Source of the DNA: Siphonodentalium dalli
Taxonomy: Eukaryota; Mollusca; Scaphopoda; Gadilida; Siphonodentaliidae
Assembly (NCBI GenBank): GCA_032622095.1
Contig: CP136063.1
Location: forward strand, 40,398,106 to 40,462,105
Direction: 5' to 3'
DNA: 64,000 nucleotides
In this document: positions 45,673 through 57,510 of the stretch, one piece after another
Position numbering within the stretch: position 1 is the first letter of the stretch
Layout of the letters: the number at the start of each line of letters is the position of its first letter
Translations under genes and position numbers: made by a program
The notes under the pieces: model-generated
What the model saw: only the letters and a program-made list of their open reading frames with translations
Told to the model about the DNA's origin: nothing
Databases searched by the model: none

Positions 45673-46879
45673 TGATTGGTTAAGACCTAACATTGCTTAA
45701 GTTATCTGTTGTCACCAACGTAGAAATTCGGGTAGGGTTAACATTTGCGAAAGTCGATTGTCCCCGGGATTAATTTACCTAGTGTGTGTATGGTGCGTCC
45801 CGCGACGGTATTTATACCCAGCCAACCGGAAACAAGGCCGTTAAAAAGAGTATACGTAGGATTTCCCGTAATATTTACAGTTATGGAAGTTACAGATCAT
45901 AAAATAGCTGATGAAATAGTACGAATAGATTTATGATATAATTACGTAAAATTACGTAAAATAGGGCGAACATAGAACTTAATAGAAAGATTTTACAATT
46001 AGTTAACCCTCTCACGCTACAATTCCATAGCTGTATATATCTACTATATATTTTGTGACTTCTGCCTGTCTGTGTGTGTGTTAGCTATGGCCAGGAAAAC
46101 TGCCAGACGGATTTTGAAAAAAATTGATAACTAGGGGTGTTTTTTGTCCTGGGAGTGTTTTGAACGGGTCCAAAATCGAAACTCCGACCTGACATTGACC
46201 TTCAAAACGGTCAATTAAAGGTCAAATCTGGTAAAAAGGGACGGATTTCCATGAAATTTGATACCTAGAGGTACTTTTGGACGGGGAGTCTTTTGGACGG
46301 GTCAAATCGGTATCCCGACCTGACCTCGACATTCAAAATTGTCAATTCAAGGTCAAATCGCAAATTTTTGACGGGATTTTTACGAAATTTGATACCTAGG
46401 GTTACTTTTATCTGAGGAATGTTTTGGACTGGTCAAATCGTGATCCAAACCTGACATTGACCTTCAAAATGGTCAAATCAAGGTCAAATCGGGTAAAAGC
46501 GGACAAATTCCGTCGGGTACTTTTGTCAGGGCAGTGTTTCGGACGGGTCAAATCGATTCATATCTAATATATTATACCCCGTTAACTATATAATACGCTA
46601 ACAAAGAGATATATCGTATCTTAAAGGCCATCACACCGATAATTTACTTCGACTGGAACATAAATACATCATCATTTTGTGGTGAAGGTGGCTCGAAATA
46701 ATACATGCTTTTCATAAGAATAATGGTGTCGATATAGGTTGCCAGTATATAAATAAAATTATACCTCTATTTTTCGCTCTCATTGTCCTCGTTTCTGATT
46801 GGTTAAGACCTAACATTTAGGTTATCTGTTGTCACCAACGTAGAAATTCGGGTAGGGTTAACATTTGCGAAAGTCGATT
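45673..46879. repeat. Interstitial spacer unit E2 within the minisatellite
   Basis: Copy of E1 at 3,779 bases offset. Helitron 1 starts at 46,040, with the junction at about 46,555. After it the array restarts with the CGCGACTAATTT variant, as after unit D, not as after E1. Confidence 0.8.
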
Positions 46880-49127
46880 GTCCCCGGGATTAATTTACCT
46901 AGTGTGTGTATGGTGCGTCCCGCGACTAATTTACCTAGTGTGTGTATGGTGTGTCACCGGAACTAATTTACCTAGTGTGTGTATGGTGTGTCCCCCGGAC
47001 TAATTTACCTGGTGTGTGTGTATGGTGTGTCAACGGGACTAATTTACCTAGTGTGTGTATGGTGTGTCACCGGGACTAATATACCTAGTGTGTGTATGGT
47101 CTGTCCCCGGGATTAATTTACCTAGTGTGTGTATGGTGCGTCCCCGGGTCTAATTTACCTAGTGTGTGTATGGTGTGTCACCGGGACTAATATACCTAGT
47201 TTGTGTATGGTCTGTCCCCGGGATTAATTTACCTAGTGTGTGTATGGTGCGTCCCCGGGTCTAATTTACCTAGTGTGTGTATGGTGTGTCACCGGGACTA
47301 ATATACCTAGTGTGTGTATGGTGTGTCCCCGGGATTAATTTACCTAGTGTGTGTATGGTGTGTCACCGGGACTAATTAACCTAGTGTGTGTATGGTGTAT
47401 CCCCGGGATTAATTTACCTAGTGTGTGTATGGTGCGTCACGGGAATAATTTACCTAGTGTGTGTATGGTGTGTCTCCGGGACTAATTTACCTAGTGTGTG
47501 TATGGTGCATCCCCGGGATTAATTTACCTAGTGTGTGTATGGTGCGTCCCCGGGATTAATTTACCTAGTGTGTGTATGGTGCGTCCCCGGGATTAATTTA
47601 CCTAGTGTGTGTATGGTGCGTCCCCGGGACTAATTTACCTAGTGTGTGTATGGTGTGTCACCGGGACTAATATACCTAGTGTGTGTATGGTGTGTCCCCG
47701 GGACTAATTTACCTAGTGTGCGCATGGTGTGTCACCGGGAAAAATTTACCTAGTGTGTGTATGGTGTGTCACCGGGACTAATTTACCTAGTGTGTGTATG
47801 GTGAGTCACCGGGACTAATTTACCGAGTGTGTGTATGGTGTGTCCACGGGACTAATTTACCTAGTGTGTGTATGGTGTGTCCCCGGTACTAATTTACCTA
47901 GTGTGTGTATGGTGCGTCCCCGGGACTAATTTACCTAGTGTGTGTATGGTGCGTCCCCGGGACTAATTTACCTAGTGTGTGTATGGTGTGTCACCGGAAC
48001 TAATTTACCTAGTGTGTGTATGGTGTATCACCGGGACAAATGTACCTAGTGTGTGTATGGTGAGTCCCCGGGACTAATTTACCTAGTGTGTGCATGGCGT
48101 GTCCCCGGGACTAATTTACCTAGTGTGTGTATGGTGTGTCCCCGGGACTAATTTACCTAGTGTGTATATGGCGTGTCCCCGGGATAATTTACCTAGCGTG
48201 AGTATGGTGTATCCCCTGGATTAATTTACACAGTGTGTGTATGGTGTGTCCCCGGGATTAATTTGACTAGTGTGTGTATGGTGTGTCTCCGGGACTAATT
48301 TACCTAGTGTGTGTATGGTGTGTCCCCGGGACTAATTTACCTAGTGTGTGTATAGTGTGTTCCCGGGACTAATTTACCTATTGTCTGTATGGTGTGTTCA
48401 CTGCAATTGTCCCCGGGTTTAATTTACCTAGTGTGTGTATGGTGTGTTCACTGTTATTGTTTCCGGGACTAATTTACCAAGTGTGTGTATGGTGTTTCCC
48501 CGGATTAATTTAACTAGTGGGTGTATGGTGTGTCCCCGGGACTAATATGCATAGTGCGTGTATGGTGTGTCACCGGGACTAATTTACCTATTGTGTGTAT
48601 GGTGTGTCCCCGGGATAATTAACCTAGTGTGTGTATGGTGTGTCCCCGGGACTAATTTACCGTGTGTGTGTATAGTGTGTTTACTGTTATTGTCCCCGGG
48701 ACTAATTTACATAGTGTGTGTATGGTGTGTTCACTGTTATTGATCATTTGTTCCCTGGACTAATTTACCTAGTGTGTGTATGTGTTCACTGTTATTGATC
48801 CTTTGTTCCCGGGACTAATTTACCTAGTGTGTGTATGGTCTGTCCCCGGGATTAATTTACCTAGTGTGTGTATGGTGCGTCCCCGGGTCTAATTTACCTA
48901 GTGTGTGTATGGTGTGTCACCGGGACTAATATACCTAGTGTGTGTATGGTGTGTCCCCGGGATTAATTTACCTAGTGTGTGTATGGTGTGTCACCGGGAC
49001 TAATTAACCTAGTGTGTGTATGGTGTATCCCCGGGATTAATTTACCTAGTGTGTGTATGGTGCGTCACGGGAATAATTTACCTAGTGTGTGTATGGTGTG
49101 TCTCCGGGACTAATTTACCTAGTGTTT
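46880..49127. repeat. Expanded 37-bp minisatellite, array 3
   Basis: About 61 units. The first variants follow the order of array 1, then the order of array 2. It ends abruptly within a unit at TTTACCTAGTG (49,125), followed by unrelated sequence. Confidence 0.9.
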
Positions 49128-49913
49128 GTTTTATGTGCCAAATGAGGACCTAGTCTGGAATACACAGCAACAAATTGGGACTTGAGTAGCAAATGGGGAC
49201 CTAAGGCTTGGTCCTCATTTGAAAATCACATAGAAACGCTATATTGTGACATTTTCTACAAAAATAACTTGTTATCCACCGAGTCCCATTTGATAGGTAA
49301 AACGAGAACTGTGTATCAGATTATACACACAAATAAACCACTCATATGAGCCATATACACAAAATACAACTATGACGTCATGACGTTATAAGATGAAAGT
49401 CCTCATTTGACAGAAAGGATTCTCAACATTCATTCTGAACAGTATGTGTCGTCGCTAAACGCTATATTGTCTATATAAAAACAATGACAATTCGTTAATG
49501 ATTATTAATTGTAATTAGTAAACAAGCCATTAACGGTCCGTTTAAAACGATACATCACGGTTGCCGTTCCTGGCGCATCAACTGGCTGCTATTAATGGGC
49601 CAATGGTGGTAGACTGAACAATATAGACGAAGACTTCCCAGGTGTCGCATTTTAAAATGAAAAACAACACCGGGAACGTTGAATAGACGAATGTAGGCGT
49701 GCTATAGGCCCTATGTTATTTATGATTACGTATGATGGTCGATAACTTAACAGAAATGGACATTTAAGCTTATTGTCCATATTTGAATTTTCATACTAAC
49801 AGCTAGCCAGTTTGGAAATTTATTTGCTAATAGAAAAATAACAATTCTTTACAAATGGAAGTGAGAACTTGTGTGCTGTTTATTTCACAGGGTCATATAG
49901 ATAACCATCGGGT
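49128..49913. other. Single-copy sequence right of the satellite
   Basis: No gene is seen. The first 300 bases repeat a short word in both orientations (AAATGAGGACC, GGTCCTCATTTG, AAATGGGGACC, GTCCTCATTTGAC), suggesting a small element. GTGTCGCATT first appears at 49,642. Confidence 0.4.
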
Positions 49914-50261
49914 TCAATTAAGTTTACACGCCGTTTTTTGCTGGTTTCTGCCTTGCCGTACGTAGGCTACTCCCACAACAATAGCTTTAAAAGTGGAATC
50001 GGGCAATATTAAGCTAGGTGATGCATGAGCAGTGAAGGCATGCCACTCAATACATTTATTTGTGATATTACTGTTAAGGCAATCGGAGGAACAACACCCA
50101 TTCATGGACAGCAATGATGACTTCATATCGGATGTGCATGGCAAGACATGGTATCCCGGACATTTGCCATAGTCCCCAAACGGCTCGTTAATGGGAAAAA
50201 CGGACAATTCCCCACCGTCGACATTCCCCACATGGAATTTGAAAGCTAGTTTATATTATAA
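49914..50261 (-). CDS. Unrecognised minus-strand ORF, possible exon
   Basis: A frame of about 115 residues ends at TAA near 49,914. It contains VGNVDGGELSVFPINEPFG, then several Cys residues (CPGYHVLPC, NGCCSSDC), and ends RQGRNQQKTACKLN. There is no in-frame ATG at the left of the frame, so it would need to be a terminal exon; an AG at the expected acceptor (AAACTAG) lies near 50,250 in AT-rich sequence. No family is recognised and chance is possible. Confidence 0.25.
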
Positions 50262-51234
50262 TTATATTATAATTTATATTTATGGCTAATAATATGATGT
50301 TAGATGTTGGTGAAGTTGAAATGCGACACTCGGGTACAACCAGTAGGCCTACCAGAAAAAAATATGATTAGGCATATCGCAAATCAAACCTGGAAAAATA
50401 AATCTTATCGTAACCTTATTTCCAAAGAAGAGAAATAAAAAAACATATTCGATCATTCCCAAACATTAAAACATGATATAGATAAATAATTATTGTTAAC
50501 CCTACCCCGGCCATTTTCCTGAAATCAAAACTTTATGGTGCTATTTTACCCGCCATATAAATCAATAAAATGTCTCATTGGTCTGCTGTTATGACTTGAA
50601 ATAACGCTTATACATTGTTTCAATCCACGAAAGAAAAGAAACTACAGGCCGTCTTGCATTTATTAAGTTCGGTATATATGCTGATGTTGTAATGTCAAAT
50701 GTGTCGCATTACATACCCCGTGTCTGGGGCATAATGCGACGGATTGGGTACGTCGATGGGGAGTATAGTGGTGTTCAGAAATCGGTGCTTCCCAGGCAAG
50801 TGTGAGTATTAATATGTATAGTAGAAATATTTATCTAACTTTTATTTTAATAATGTGTGCCCTTCCGTCGTTTTTAGTGACATGATGGGGTCTACTGTGC
50901 TTATGTGTCGCATTATGCCCCACATTACCCTAGTGGTATTTGTATGGGGTTAGTGGTAGTCATATAATTTTAAGGGCTATTACTTGTCAAAACTAAACAA
51001 TATTACCCTCTGTCACTTTTAAATCGAGTTGATAATGTGATATTTGCCTGTGTAACTTTATCTCAATTCTCTCCAAACCTGAGTAACTTTATCAAAATTT
51101 CAGGAACCTGGGTAACTTTATCACAGAAAACCGATGAGAATGACCTATTCAGCCCCAATTGATGATCCCCACTCTTTGGTGCCACTATATATATAGGCCT
51201 ATAGGCCTATATTCATAGTAGATTTTGAGATTTA
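50262..51234. other. Non-coding stretch with GTGTCGCATT motifs
   Basis: No gene is recognised. The 10-mer GTGTCGCATT or its complement occurs at 50,320, 50,701 and 50,905, and GTCGCATTA pairs with TAATGCGAC (50,703-50,740) around CCCC/GGGG to form a hairpin. Further right, GTAACTTTATC recurs near 51,055-51,125. Confidence 0.4.
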
Positions 51235-51435
51235 TGAATGCACACCTCCAAAACAGGAATTCAAAGAAAGCACACCGACATCCCCGGACCAGCTGGTTAT
51301 GTCAGACAACAAGCTAAAAATAGAATAGCAAGGTTCTGAATACACACCACCAAAACGGGTATCCAGAGAATGCACACCGGCGTCTCAGGACTATAAATGA
51401 TGACGTCAGACGACAAGCTAAAAATAAATATCAAC
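51235..51435. repeat. Two-copy ~100-bp tandem repeat
   Basis: GAATGCACACCTCCAAAAC...GACAACAAGCTAAAAATA at 51,236 is followed by a diverged copy at 51,338 (GAATACACACCACCAAAAC). It lies just upstream of the candidate first exon at 51,670. Confidence 0.7.
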
Positions 51436-51669
51436 AACTGCATCCGCGCTTTTTTGTCTGCTGCCAACAACCACTTGCTGGAACTTTAAAGGAACTCGCG
51501 GACGCGTGTGAATGTGTTCTACTAATGATTCTATTGATGATTTCCTATTGATGATTATTGACATTGTATAGGAGTCTTTAGGACTTCACGGACTTACATC
51601 TAAGTCTCGGTGCCTCGACAAATCAGCGAGGAAAACTACAACAAAGAAAGGAAAGTAAGGCGGCCGTCA

Positions 51670-51743
51670 ATGGCGTCATCACATTCACACTCACAGTCAT
51701 GGCGAATTTTCTTCGACGTCGAAGAAAACGATCAAAACCAAAT
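51670..51743 (+). CDS. Candidate first coding exon of an unidentified gene
   Basis: ATG at 51,670 opens MASSHSHSQSWRIFFDVEEN and reaches AAAT before GTAAGT at 51,744, a near-consensus splice donor. The preceding 200 bases are less AT-rich than the surroundings and contain GCGGACGCGTG and GGCGGCCGTC, as expected near a promoter and 5' UTR. The context before the ATG (GTCA) is not an ideal Kozak match. I found no convincing second exon within the window, so introns would be long or the gene continues to the right. The encoded start is not recognised. Confidence 0.35.
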
Positions 51744-52214
51744 GTAAGTTGTTTACATATTATATGTGCGGGCATGCATGCTGCCATCAGTGTAATTTAC
51801 TGCAAGTTGCAACACCTACATTAATGTAGTCATTATTACCACAGAAGTTGGAATCACTGACTTTTATGCCATTTTTTGGAGTTCTACTAACTTCTAGGCA
51901 TTAGCCTATTAGTTTACTATTACTATTAGGTAGTGATTCCAACTTCTGTTCTGTGATTATTACAATACATTAAACTAATTTCAATTCAACTTTCAAAATT
52001 CAAGGACATTTTCAATTCAAATTTCAATCTGACAGTTAAACCACTTTTTAAATCAATAAAATGTCCTTAATTTGGCTTAAAATTCTGTGTTCATACTTAA
52101 ATATGAATATCATATGTATTTAAATTGTAATCATGCACACCAGTCCATCACGATTCGCATGGGACCACAGTTACTGGACATAAACTGATAAAGTCCCAAA
52201 AATAAGGTTTTATC
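51744..52214. other. Possible first intron
   Basis: AT-rich, no gene. An inverted pair, GTAGTCATTATTACCACAGAAGTTGGAATCA-type sequence near 51,825-51,860 against TGATTCCAACTTCTG-type sequence near 51,933-51,955, flanks a short unique stretch and may be a small MITE. Sequence at 52,150-52,217 recurs inverted at 58,430-58,490. Confidence 0.4.
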
Positions 52215-52725
52215 GAGTTTATAAAATACTCCTCGGCTCCAAATAAAAGTGCAGGCCGAAAATGCCAAATAATTCCATTGGGAATGGGAGTTAATAAACG
52301 TGCAGACCCAAATAATAGTGCAGGGTGAACTCTGAGTCTGAGCAAAACATCCAACATATTAATAACAATGGTTAAACAAAGAAGTATTTTTATATTATTA
52401 ATATAGGAATAAGTATCAATGTACCGTATAGGAATCAACATACTTACATAGTATGTGTCATGTGGTGTTTTATTCAATATTTAAATATTCACATGTATGC
52501 CATAATACATGTACATGCATAAAGTTATACCTGTAAGCTCACCATTTTGATATGAGAGTCATATAGAAATCTAGAGTTTGTGCTGATTTAAATTTTTATA
52601 GCCTCAAAATTAATAAACGTGCAGACCCAAATAAGCAACTTATGCAGGGGAGATATTACCAAAGAAAATAATAAATGTGCATGCATGTTTATTTGGAGCC
52701 CAAGAGTATCCCTATAAAGAAGTCC
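52215..52725. mobile_element. ~0.5-kb inverted-repeat element (MITE-like)
   Basis: The left end ATACTCCTCGGCTCCAAATA at 52,227 is mirrored by the right end TATTTGGAGCCCAAGAGTAT at 52,690. The arms continue imperfectly for about 40 bases. ATTAATAAACGTGCAGACCC occurs twice inside. The frame at 52,148-52,477 (minus) overlaps the element and is not supported as a gene. Confidence 0.55.
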
Positions 52726-53407
52726 ACTGTTGTAAATGTTTGCAGCAATATGCCATGGTAATTAACACTATAATTGACATGTTGTGAAATCCTGATGCCA
52801 CCCTGTAGGCCTATTATTAACGAGAGGCCGATCACGATCGGCAGATGTTTAACCCATACCTTGGCGATAGCGATTAGCTATTTTTATAAATTTTATAAAT
52901 CCTTACACCAACCTTTTCATGAGTGCAAAAGTTTCAACAATTCACACTTTATATAGTGATCGTGTGAAAAATATTTAGTTATCACATTGTGTCAACAGGA
53001 TTGGTGGAGGATGTTAATATTTTTAAGCAAATAAACCAAATGACCCTCACTATGCAGGTTAGGGGTGTGTTATCGTCAACTATGCCAAGAACTATAAACA
53101 TAATCAATGGAAATATTTGAGTTATCAAATCGGATAGAATGGGGTTAATCTTACCCAAACTAATGAACTGATAAACACAAAATAGTCTATGAAAAGCATG
53201 TCATTGGATTTAGAACCCCATACAATAAGTCAGTCTCAAGAATACCAGCACCATTAATATTATCCTGGAGCCCAAATGCAATTGAGGGAATTTCAAAAAT
53301 AAGACATTTCCTCTAATGATGAATATTCAATTGGTGATGTATTGAAACCCTTACTGAACCTGGCTCAAAGTGAAAGGGATAATATTATATCTGTCTATCG
53401 CATAATA
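52726..53407. other. AT-rich stretch without recognised features
   Basis: Nothing recognised beyond short ORFs. Confidence 0.4.
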
Positions 53408-54005
53408 TGTGTCTAAGGCCTAAAAAAATTATACGTTTGTTTCCGCTAACGGACTGAAAAAAAATTGGGTAGGTAGGTAGGCAAATCTTTTTTTTTTCTT
53501 TTATCTTTTTATTTTTTCAGGATGCAATTCACTGTGTCATATTTAAGGAAATTTTAGACATTACAGGCCATATTATTGCTAATTTGCTTATCCCATAAAG
53601 ATATAACAAAAACACAATCTCAGGGAGATATAACAAGGCTAAAATGGAACAATAACTTTCATTTTATAGTCAGATATATATATACACTGTAATTATTGTA
53701 ACGTTCACTTCCCGTAGGGTCTTTCGACAACTGGGGTCAAACCGGAAGCAGTGCATTTGGCACAGATCGGGGTAACTGTTTTATAACATTTCCGTAATGC
53801 AGGTTTAACTTCTGCGTCAAACTCCCCACATTATTGTTGGCAGGAGATATAACAAAGCTAAAATGGGACAATAACGTTTTATCGTCAGATATATACTGTT
53901 TTATAACATATCCGCAACGCAGGTTTCACTTCTGCATCAAACTCCCCACATTATTGTTGGCAGTTGCGGTGCATATTCCCGGGGCCGCAGATGCATAAGG
54001 GTGAC

Positions 54006-54353
54006 CAGTGACTTCGTCCCACTGCGATCTCATCCCACCAATTTTTGTCCCGAAGAGGTGACCTCGTCCCACTTGTCGCCGTTTGTCGGTGATCTCGTCC
54101 CGGTGATGTCGTCCCGGTGGTTGTTTTTAATTTAAGATCGTATAAACTGATACTTCATAAATAAAATATATTATTTAATATCATGACTTGTTTACTACAC
54201 TGTTTTGGGTATAAACGTTGACCAGAGTTCACGTGACACGTATGTTTACTTTGTTATCAACACTGGGACGACATCACCGACGACTGGGACGAGATCACCC
54301 ATAAAATCGGAACGAGGTCGCCATTTTGGGACGAAGTCACTAGCATTCTGCAT
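54006..54353. mobile_element. ~0.35-kb MITE with AGTGACTTCGTCCCA ends
   Basis: AGTGACTTCGTCCCA at 54,008 and TGGGACGAAGTCACT at about 54,336-54,350 are exact inverted ends. Several subterminal copies of GATCTCGTCCC and GATGTCGTCCC point inward from both sides, a pattern of subterminal transposase-binding repeats. No coding capacity. Confidence 0.65.
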
Positions 54354-54458
54354 AAGACACTATGTGTGGTGGATGGGATGGTCGGCGGGCGCTTATATAT
54401 ATTATTATTGTGGGCCGTTGCAGACACTCTATGGCGCATAAGATACATTATAATATTA

Positions 54459-55144
54459 CTAGCAGGTTAGCCCGCCACTGGCGGCAATCGTCAGAAACAT
54501 GACAATTTTTATTTTTTTAATTTATTTATGTAATTAATTTTTAAATTTAATTAGTTAATTGTGCCTTTTTAATTTACTGGCTTTTTAAATTTTGTTTTTC
54601 AATTTGACCCTGAATTGATCATTTTCAAGGTCAAGTCGGGGTCACAATTTAACCCGTCCATGACACTTCCTGTAGGTAGCAAGTTTGAGCTCAATCGGTT
54701 CGAGTCTATAAAGGACACACACATATATATCATTTGTGGGTACCCGTTTCAAGGTGAAGATCACCTCGGGCGGAAAAACTGACCCGATGAAAATGTCCCC
54801 CGTTCCTAGGAAGCCCTAAGTACGTAAGAATCACACAGAAGCGAGTTCCATTTCGAGCGATAACGTAAACAAAAGCCGTATGCGAAAGCCGAAGGGAATA
54901 AAGAGCGTTAACCGGTTAACGAACCCAAATATGGAAGATATAAGGAGCGTTAACCCCACAGTGCCATTTTTTGTAACAGAGTGGAGAATGGGTGCTCTGA
55001 GCTTCTCCAAAACGCCGCGACGACCATTCCCGTGGGTTTTTATCCTTAGATGGGAAGTTTGAGCCCAATCGGTGCAGCCGTTTTCGAGTCTATAGAGGAC
55101 AAATATACACATATATTTACGTAGTTCTCAAAATATATAGGAGA
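54459..55144 (-). mobile_element. Non-autonomous Helitron on the minus strand
   Basis: Read on the minus strand it begins TCTCCTATATATTTTGAGAA (preceded by A) and ends with hairpin CCGCC-AGT-GGCGG, eleven bases, then CTAG followed by T at 54,459. The 5' end resembles that of Helitron families 1 and 2, but the 3' hairpin differs. The interior includes GGTCAAGTCGGGGTCAC, similar to the other Helitrons. The flanks share a GGGC(C/G)GTTGC-type block, so it landed inside an older repeat. Confidence 0.65.
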
Positions 55145-56177
55145 TTATTGTGGGCGGTTGCGGCGCATATTCCCAGAGCCACTGGCGCATAAGACACTAT
55201 GGGTGGTGGGTGCATATATATACTGTATATTATTATTGTGGGGGGGGGCGGTTGCAGACGTATTCTGGTGCATGCGGCGCATACGACACCACTCATGATT
55301 GCCCAATAAACATACGTGCGGACTGCGGAATAATAGTATGTGGTGGAATTTTTAGGAAAATTTCGTGGTAAAAATATGAAACTGACTGTTTGTGAACATT
55401 TGTCAAAAACTCAAAAGCCCAAGCTGAGTTAAGTAGCTAGGAGGAATCTTCTAAGATGAATTACTGAGGCTTTTGGAGGACGTGTATTGGTGTGAGTCAC
55501 CCAGCTTCTAATTTCTAAAAAAAAAATTAATAACTTTGAAAAAAAGTTTGCTTTTAAAAAAATATTTGTTCTAAATTCAATAAAATTGAATTTAATTCAA
55601 TTAGATAAGTGGAAACCCTATATTTGTTAGACCTAAAGGTTTAAAGCTGCACTGAATCAAGCCCATTATGACTATGATAAAAACGATGTATATGTACCAC
55701 GAAAATGGGAAACTTGTTCATTATAATGACATTATTTGACACTATTCAACGTACCAATATGAAATGTTCGTAGAAATAAATGTTAAGCTGTGGTTAAATA
55801 GTTAATGTATTAATATTCTAGTGGTGAAGTCATCAATAACTAATGGATTAACCCATTCTCGGATATAGATATGTTTTGTCAAAGTTCAAATAAATTTTGA
55901 ATGAAAAAACGTACCGCAGTTATTTCATACGCTTTGACAATTTCATAGCGAAACGATACCGGAAGTATGTCTTGCACACTCGTCTGCCGGTAATTCCAAC
56001 AAATTAATTAATAATAATTACAAATTACAATGGAATTATGCCTAATTTGTTTTAATTACCAACAACAAAAATATCAATGTTGGTTTTCTTCCCAATATAA
56101 TAGAGATTTAGATATTTAAAAAAAAAATCTCAAAATAAAAAGTTTAGAGTCGGCGGTTTAAAATAGGGTCGGTCGGG
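55145..56177. other. Right part of the 2.8-kb TIR element
   Basis: No gene is recognised. Near 55,145-55,300 is a repeated block (GCGGCGCATATTCCC, GCGCATAAGACACTATG) also seen at 53,963 and 54,350, with a run of nine G near 55,240. The rest is AT-rich. Confidence 0.4.
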
Positions 56178-56216
56178 TTAGCGGAAACAAACGTATAATT
56201 TTTTTAAGCCTAAGGA

Positions 56217-56759
56217 ATGGTTTAATTTTAATCCCAAATCCATGCAAATCAAAAGTGGATCACCATCAACCTGGACATAACATAGGAGAATGATTAAATG
56301 AAAAGCATCAAAACCATATGATGTGTGGAGAGGGTTAATCATTTTCAATGACATCATGTTATGGAACTAAGGAATGTGTGGATAAATTTTTGTCTAAGAT
56401 AAGACAACAGTGTTTGTAAAGAACAATGTCTGTAAAACAACACTACAAAGTAACAATGGACTATTCCAATTTATTATTTTAGAATAGGTGTCATATAGTG
56501 TGTGCATATAGCTAATGTAATAAACCTGTTTCAACAAAGGGGTTAACTTCATATTGCACAGAAAGCAGAACTCCACCAGAGAGTGAGTAATCAATCACAG
56601 TTTGACATAATTATGATAACAAGTCCAGCCAGCCAGTGGTACCACTATCATGCTTTATAGCATGTAGTATCTAATGTCATAGTGATAATTAACTCATTTC
56701 AATAACACACATTGCTGTGGGATATATGTTCTCTTCAAATTCCCAGCAGTAATTACTTG
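56217..56759. other. AT-rich stretch without recognised features
   Basis: Nothing recognised. Confidence 0.3.
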
Positions 56760-57510
56760 AATTATAAAGGGTCATAACTCTGTTAAAATATATCGGATCA
56801 AACCCATATTCGAACTCGATCTGTATTTATGGGTGATAAATTCATATACCAAATTTTGTGTTGATCAGATGAAAAATGTTTTGAGTCATAGCAGCTTGGG
56901 TGAATTCTAAGTAAACATAAGAGTGAAAAAGGTTAATTAAACAATACCAAAAACCATACAGATGAAGAACGTGCTAAGAAAAACCTAGGTAAGAAATATG
57001 AGGCAGATCAGAAGAAATATGTTCAACTTATTGCATTGGATAGCATGTGTGTAAAGGGTTAATTATTTTCTAAACTGATCAACCAATCAATACCAAAAAC
57101 TATACAGGTGAGGGGTGTGTCATCATAAACCTACATATCAAATATGAACACAATCGGACAAAAAAATATTTCGGTTAGAGCATCGGATTTTTTTTAAATT
57201 TATTTTATTTTCGAAAAAAGGGTCATAACTCCTTTAAAATTAATCGGATCAAACCCATATTCGAACTCGATCTGTATTTTGGGCTGTGAAACTTGGTTCC
57301 AATCAGATAAAAAATGTTTGAGTTATGGCAGAATGCGTGAATTCTAAGTTGAAAAAGGGCCATAACTCTGTAACAAAATCTGGGATCAAACCCAAATTCG
57401 AACTCGATCTGTATTTTGGGCTGAGAAACCCATATACAAAATTTGGTTTCGATCGGATAGAAAATGTTTGAGTTATCGCATTACTCGTAAAGTGTCTACG
57501 GACAGACAGA
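56760..57510. repeat. ~130-bp degenerate tandem repeat
   Basis: Three or more copies contain CATAACTC, TCGGATCAAACCCATATTCG, AACTCGATCTGTATTT and AAAATGTTTGAGTTAT, starting near 56,762, 57,220 and 57,357. They end at GACAGACAGACGGACGAAT. This word set is a common dispersed-repeat style in marine invertebrates (recollection, not a search). Confidence 0.65.

Larger units (their letters stand above)
53408..56216. mobile_element. 2.8-kb element with ~35-bp terminal inverted repeats
   Basis: CCTAAAAAAATTATACGTTT, continuing GTTTCCGCTAAC, near 53,416-53,450 is the reverse complement of the sequence at about 56,178-56,212 (GTTAGCGGAAACAAACGTAT and following). A and T runs and a TAGGTAGG repeat adjoin the left arm; GGGTCGGTCGGG adjoins the right arm. 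The interior holds no transposase, but contains a ~0.2-kb tandem repeat (GGAGATATAACAA at 53,623 and 53,843), a MITE and a Helitron. It may be one non-autonomous element carrying insertions, or two copies of a smaller element in opposite orientation. Confidence 0.5.

Noticed and set aside
40641-48743. Frames reading MYGVSPGLIYLVCVWCVPGT in the satellite
   Set aside because: Open only because a 37-bp unit is translated in all three phases; no start context or independent support.
40022-49127. Regular repeats resembling a CRISPR array
   Set aside because: The units are contiguous tandem copies with no unique spacers, in an animal genome.
52148-52477. 109-residue minus ORF
   Set aside because: Overlaps the inverted-repeat element and a dispersed repeat; no domain.
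54831-55112. 93-residue minus ORF and overlapping plus ORF
   Set aside because: Both lie inside the minus-strand Helitron, which is otherwise non-coding, and show no Rep or helicase motif.
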